In this document: positions 14,270 through 17,364 of the stretch, one piece after another
Numbering within the stretch: position 1 is the stretch's first letter
Layout: every line of letters starts with the position of its first letter
Assembly (NCBI GenBank): GCA_001067655.1
Contig: JUNU01000211.1
Location: 1 to 17,364, forward strand
Direction: 5' to 3'
Length of the DNA stretch: 17,364 bases
Origin: Neisseria lactamica
GTDB lineage: Bacteria; Pseudomonadota; Gammaproteobacteria; Burkholderiales; Neisseriaceae
The notes under the pieces: model-generated
What the model saw: the letters and a program-made list of their open reading frames with translations, nothing else
Told to the model about the DNA's origin: nothing
The model's database searches: none
Translations under genes and position numbers: made by a program

Positions 14270-14847
14270 ATTTGCGCGACGATTTGCAGTTGATTTACGA
14301 CTGGATTCCCGAAGGCAGCCGCGTCTTGGACTTGGGCTGCGGCGACGGCGAATTGCTGGCGGCTTTGGTGGAACACAAAAAATGCAGCGGCTACGGCATC
14401 GAAATCGACACCGACAGCGTCATCGCCGCCATGTCACGCGGCGTGAACGTCATTCAAGCCGATTTGGAGCAGGGTTTGGCTGAATTTGGCGATCAGACGT
14501 TTGACGTTATCGTCTTGAGCCAAACCATCCAAGCCATGCAGAATACCGAGAAAATCCTGCGTTGCCTCATGCGCGTGGCGAAACAGGCAATTGTCAGCTT
14601 CCCGAATTTCGGCTACTGGCGTAACCGCTTCCAAATCGCCATCGGCGGTCATATGCCGGTTTCCGAACGCATGCCCTACCATTGGTACGACACGCCGAAT
14701 ATCCATTGGTGTACGCTCAAAGACTTTGATTTATTGTGCGCCAAAAACAAAATCCGCGTCCTCGAGCGCGCGGTCATGACGGGCAACAAACAGGTCAAAC
14801 ATTTCCCCAACCTTTTGGGCAGTTTGGCGTTTTATCGCGTCGGGTAA
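14266..14847 (+). CDS. metW: Methionine biosynthesis protein MetW
   Basis: A 193-residue class I SAM-dependent methyltransferase-fold protein. The SAM loop VLDLGCGDGELL is at about 20-31, the acidic residue after strand 2 is in GYGIEIDTD, and DVIVLSQTIQAM provides motif IV. MetW is nearly always found with MetX in proteobacteria, and in Pseudomonas it is reported to be needed for MetX activity; no methyl acceptor is established. The start ATG (14266) overlaps the metX stop in ATGA, with AAGGA nine bases upstream inside metX. Coupled translation therefore keeps the two in fixed ratio. Length is typical. Confidence 0.95.
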   Translation: MNLRDDLQLIYDWIPEGSRVLDLGCGDGELLAALVEHKKCSGYGIEIDTDSVIAAMSRGVNVIQADLEQGLAEFGDQTFDVIVLSQTIQAMQNTEKILRCLMRVAKQAIVSFPNFGYWRNRFQIAIGGHMPVSERMPYHWYDTPNIHWCTLKDFDLLCAKNKIRVLERAVMTGNKQVKHFPNLLGSLAFYRVG

Positions 14848-14901
14848 GATGGATTGAGCACCTTGCTGGCAATAACAAGGTTCTTGAGTTCTATGAATAA
14901 C

Positions 14902-14942
14902 AGGTCGTCTGAAAAATGAAATGGCAGATTTTCAGACGACCT
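14902..14942 (+). terminator. Paired uptake-sequence terminator after metXW
   Basis: A 14-bp stem (14902-14915 with 14929-14942, loop 13) made of two full AGGTCGTCTGAA copies lies between metW and the lipoprotein gene. A weaker 5-bp hairpin (14861-14865 with 14876-14880) precedes it. Confidence 0.65.
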
Positions 14943-14963
14943 CTTTATGTTGAAAACAAAATA

Positions 14964-15800
14964 ATGAAAAACGAAACGTCATCACTTCTCTTATGGCTTA
15001 CTGCAATCATGCTGACTGCGTGTTCTCCAAGCAAAGAAGATAAAACAAAAGAAGTCGGCGCATCCGCTGTTCCATCCTCCGCGTCATCAGCTTCTTCCCA
15101 ATCCGATTTGAATCCAATCACATCCAACTCTAATAGCGTCAAGCAAGTAGAAAGCGCACCTTCTTCAAACTGCACCAACCTGCATCAGATTGGCGGCATT
15201 GATGATTTTGTCCGTCAGGTTGCCGAAAATATCGATTCCAGTTGTTTGTTTGAACGCAGCCCTAAAGAATTGGCGGCGATTTGGGGCATTCCCGGCGGAG
15301 ACGATCCGCTGGAGCAGGCACTGTTCCCTGATATTGATCCGAATGATCCTAAAAACGTTGATAAAGTGATAGAGGCTATTGATCAGATGGCAAAAGGGGA
15401 GCGGAGCTATAATCAGCAGGCGGTTGAACCGGTGATACAAGAAATGAAAGCACTCAGGCGTCGGGATACTTTGGTTTTATCAACAGGCAAACAGACAAGC
15501 CAAGGTTCGGATCAGCCGCTGAGGGTAACGCACAATTTCGACATAGAAGGAACGCCGGAATATCTTAAGAAACATGGCGGCGGGTTTGGCGGTAGTTTTC
15601 AAAACATCAGCCAGTTGCCCGAATATTTGAAAGCACACGGAAAGATTTTTGAGGCGCAAAGGGTATTCCGCCTTTTCAACCACGACCGCAGCCCTGATAA
15701 GCCCTATCTGGAAATTGTGTTTGACGAAAGTGGAAAAATCGTTTCGATTACCGTATATGAAAATGTTTCCAATCCGGCAAGCGGGATTCATTTGATGTAA
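14964..15800 (+). CDS. Putative lipoprotein
   Basis: A 278-residue protein with a lipoprotein signal: MKNETSS, a hydrophobic core LLLWLTAIM, and lipobox L-T-A-C with the cysteine at residue 20. After it comes a Ser/Ala-rich, low-complexity linker (about 25-65) typical of surface or outer-membrane lipoproteins, and then a folded region. Two similar segments, GTPEYLKKHGGGFGGSFQ and QLPEYLKAHGKIFEAQ, may be a short internal repeat. The C-terminus reads like a beta-rich domain (YLEIVFDESGKIVSITVYEN). I do not recognise the family. The start at 14964 is chosen because the longer frame begins inside the uptake-sequence hairpin; the ribosome site is weak. It is a single gene between two hairpins. 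Confidence 0.8.
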   Translation: MKNETSSLLLWLTAIMLTACSPSKEDKTKEVGASAVPSSASSASSQSDLNPITSNSNSVKQVESAPSSNCTNLHQIGGIDDFVRQVAENIDSSCLFERSPKELAAIWGIPGGDDPLEQALFPDIDPNDPKNVDKVIEAIDQMAKGERSYNQQAVEPVIQEMKALRRRDTLVLSTGKQTSQGSDQPLRVTHNFDIEGTPEYLKKHGGGFGGSFQNISQLPEYLKAHGKIFEAQRVFRLFNHDRSPDKPYLEIVFDESGKIVSITVYENVSNPASGIHLM

Positions 15801-15905
15801 TGGGTTTGGAGCACAAATGGAGAGGGTAGGAATCTAAATGCATCGGGCGTTCGTTGAACATTTGATGCGATAGCAGTTTGATTGGAAGTCTTCAATTCAA
15901 TATCG

Positions 15906-15948
15906 AAAAGGTCGTCTGAAACCTGAATCGGGTTTCAGACGACCTTTT
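15906..15948. terminator. Bidirectional paired uptake-sequence terminator
   Basis: A perfect 18-bp stem (15906-15923 with 15931-15948, loop 7) made of two full AGGTCGTCTGAA copies between the convergent lipoprotein and FAD oxidoreductase genes, with U4 arms on both strands. Confidence 0.8.
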
Positions 15949-15976
15949 GTTGATGTGTTCGAGCTTAACCAAATGC

Positions 15977-17272
15977 TTAACGGCTGTCTTTCCATTGGTA
16001 ATATTTCGAACCGAGGAAGGAGCCGAGTTTGCGCAGGAAAGGTTGGGTAATGATGCTGGGGTGTTTGAGTTTTTCAAACGGTTTCAGACGACCATCGTCG
16101 CCCATGATGGCTTCGGCGATGGCAAGGCCTGCTATGCCGGTAATCGCCATGCCGTGTCCCGAGTAGCCTTGGGCATAGTAAACATTGGGCGCGAGTCTTC
16201 CGAAGTGGGGGGCGAGGTTGGCGGTGATGTCGCATTCGCCGCCCCATGAATGTTCGATTTTGACATCGGCAAGCTGGGGGAAGACTTTGAGCATGTCTTG
16301 GCGGACAAGCTCGGTCATGCGGTTGGGATCGTCGATGAACTCGTTGTCTTTACCGCCGAAGAGCAGGCGGCCGTCGGCGCTGAGGCGGTAGTAGTCGAGG
16401 ACGTGGCGGTTGTCGCAGACAGCCATGTTGTTGCGGATGAGTTCTTTGGCGCGTTCGCCCAGCGGTTCGGTGGCGATGATGAAGGTGCTGACGGCGATGG
16501 CTTTTTTTTCCAACGGCTTGAATTTTTGATGCAAACCGGCGTAAGTGTTGACGGCATACACGAGGTTTTGGCATTCGATGCTGCCGTCCGGGGTATGGAC
16601 GAGCCAGCCGCCTTGATAGGGTTCGATACGGGTCATCGGGGACTGTTCGAAAATCTGCGCGCCTGCTTCGGCAGCGGCGCAGGCGATGCCCAGGGTATAG
16701 TTGAGCGGATGGAGGTGACCGGAATGAGGATCGAACTGTGCGCCCAAGTACATATCGCTGGCAAGTTGTTGCTTGAGCGTGACTTTATCCCAGAGTTGGT
16801 AATGGGTAGCGCCGTAATGTTGTCGGGCGTGTTCATGCCATTGTTGCAATTCTTCCCAATGCTGCGGGCGGATGGCGACGGTAGCATAGCCGCGCTGCCA
16901 GTCGCAAGCGATTTGGTGTTTTTTAACCCGTTCGTCAACGAGTTCGACGGCTTGCAGGGATTGCTGCCAAAACCAGCGGGCTTGTTCCAAGCCGACTTGT
17001 TTTTCGATTTCTTCCATACCGCAGGCGTAATCGCTGATGACTTGCCCGCCGCTGCGCCCTGATGCGCCGAAGCCGATACGGGCGGCTTCGAGTACGGTAA
17101 CTTCGCGTCCGTTTTCGGCAAGGGGAAGGGCGGTGCAAAGTCCTGTCAATCCTCCTCCGATAACGCAGGTTTCGGTTTTCAGACGACCTTCAAGCTTGGG
17201 ATAGGCGGCGTGGGGATTGATGGTGCTGAAATAATAGGAGGGAAGGTATTCTTTCAAATTGGGATGAATCAT
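15977..17272 (-). CDS. FAD-dependent oxidoreductase, PuuB (gamma-glutamylputrescine oxidase) type
   Basis: A 431-residue DAO-fold flavoenzyme. The FAD-binding loop G39-G-G-L-T-G44 follows strand ETCVIG and leads into NGREVTVLEA, the usual ribose-binding glutamate. GFGASGRSGGQV (68-79) and the C-terminal flavin motif YYAQGYSGHGMAITGIAGLAIAEAI are typical of PuuB/OrdL-like amine oxidases. PuuB oxidises gamma-glutamylputrescine in putrescine breakdown, yet none of puuA, puuC or puuD is nearby, so the substrate here is uncertain; other N-substituted amino acids are possible. Two uptake sequences are read in frame as G-R-L-K (residues 29-32, and near the C-terminus). No Shine-Dalgarno precedes the start at 17272. 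It is transcribed alone. Confidence 0.88.
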   Translation of the reverse strand: MIHPNLKEYLPSYYFSTINPHAAYPKLEGRLKTETCVIGGGLTGLCTALPLAENGREVTVLEAARIGFGASGRSGGQVISDYACGMEEIEKQVGLEQARWFWQQSLQAVELVDERVKKHQIACDWQRGYATVAIRPQHWEELQQWHEHARQHYGATHYQLWDKVTLKQQLASDMYLGAQFDPHSGHLHPLNYTLGIACAAAEAGAQIFEQSPMTRIEPYQGGWLVHTPDGSIECQNLVYAVNTYAGLHQKFKPLEKKAIAVSTFIIATEPLGERAKELIRNNMAVCDNRHVLDYYRLSADGRLLFGGKDNEFIDDPNRMTELVRQDMLKVFPQLADVKIEHSWGGECDITANLAPHFGRLAPNVYYAQGYSGHGMAITGIAGLAIAEAIMGDDGRLKPFEKLKHPSIITQPFLRKLGSFLGSKYYQWKDSR

Positions 17273-17292
17273 AGGGTAATGCTTTGTGTGAT

Positions 17293-17304
17293 TTCAGACG
17301 ACCT
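17293..17304 (-). other. Single DNA uptake sequence
   Basis: A full AGGTCGTCTGAA on the minus strand, unpaired, between the oxidoreductase start and the right-hand repeat. Confidence 0.8.
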
Positions 17305-17312
17305 TTGGAGGG

Positions 17313-17361
17313 TATAGTGGATTAACTTTAAACCAGTACGGCGTTGCCTCGCCTTGCCGTA
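17313..17361 (+). repeat. Partial Correia-type repeat, right end
   Basis: Exact inverted copy of positions 1-49, starting TATAGTGGATTAAC and running to the window end, with an internal stem GTACGGC (17336-17342) / GCCGTAC (17356-17362). The remainder of the element is outside the window. Confidence 0.75.
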
Positions 17362-17364
17362 CTA

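Noticed and set aside
16250..17062. 270-codon plus-strand ORF opposite the PuuB-type gene
   Set aside because: Antisense shadow of a strongly supported flavoenzyme, with no domain and no upstream signals.
1..17364. Composite transposon or genomic island bounded by the end repeats
   Set aside because: No transposase, integrase or target duplication; contents include core genes such as hemB and metXW.

Overview
The window looks like a chromosomal segment of a commensal Neisseria. About twenty exact copies of the 12-base DNA uptake sequence AGGTCGTCTGAA occur on either strand, many as inverted pairs acting as terminators. This is the dialect reported for the N. mucosa / N. sicca / N. subflava-type commensals, not the meningococcal ATGCCGTCTGAA. 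Both window ends carry the same 49-bp sequence in inverted orientation, which I recognise as a partial Correia-type repeat. This is probably a draft contig broken at repeats. Species assignment is inference.

Layout. Positions 1-182 hold the left repeat and no gene I can support. 183-3657 (minus): a Sel1-repeat protein, hemB and a lipoprotein. 3853-5601 (minus): a tightly packed DoxX-like / DUF2269 / NAD-dependent epimerase operon. 5684-6625 (minus): a small membrane protein and a GbsR/MarR-type regulator. 6758-7018 (minus): a one-TM small protein. 7417-8232 (plus): an HpnC-type squalene/phytoene synthase, convergent with an EamA exporter (8288-9148, minus). 9278-10101 (minus): a second Sel1-repeat gene, split by a -1 shift at an A7 tract. 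10553-12652 (plus): a promoter, a 19-codon leader ORF, a folded leader, then rtcB2 and prfH. 12772-12972 (minus): a small two-TM protein. 13130-14847 (plus): metX-metW, overlapping. 14964-15800 (plus): a lipoprotein. 15977-17272 (minus): a PuuB-type FAD oxidoreductase.

How the genes work together. rtcB2-prfH matches the described ribosome rescue-and-repair pair: PrfH releases the nascent chain from ribosomes cut in the 16S decoding centre, and RtcB2 reseals the RNA. The upstream leader ORF and alternative base-pairing suggest a regulated, stress-sensing expression unit. metX-metW makes O-acetylhomoserine for methionine. The GbsR/MarR gene has a perfect 13-bp inverted repeat over its own -35 box, and an 18/20 match sits over a TTGACA in front of the DoxX/DUF2269/epimerase operon. 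The regulator therefore probably controls itself and that membrane-linked operon. hemB, hpnC, the exporter and the oxidoreductase look like stand-alone units.

The most interesting items are the leader in front of rtcB2-prfH, the shared operator, the A AAA AAA shift site in the second Sel1 gene, and a lone meningococcal-dialect uptake sequence inside prfH. No CRISPR array, tRNA, rRNA, transposase or prophage gene was seen.
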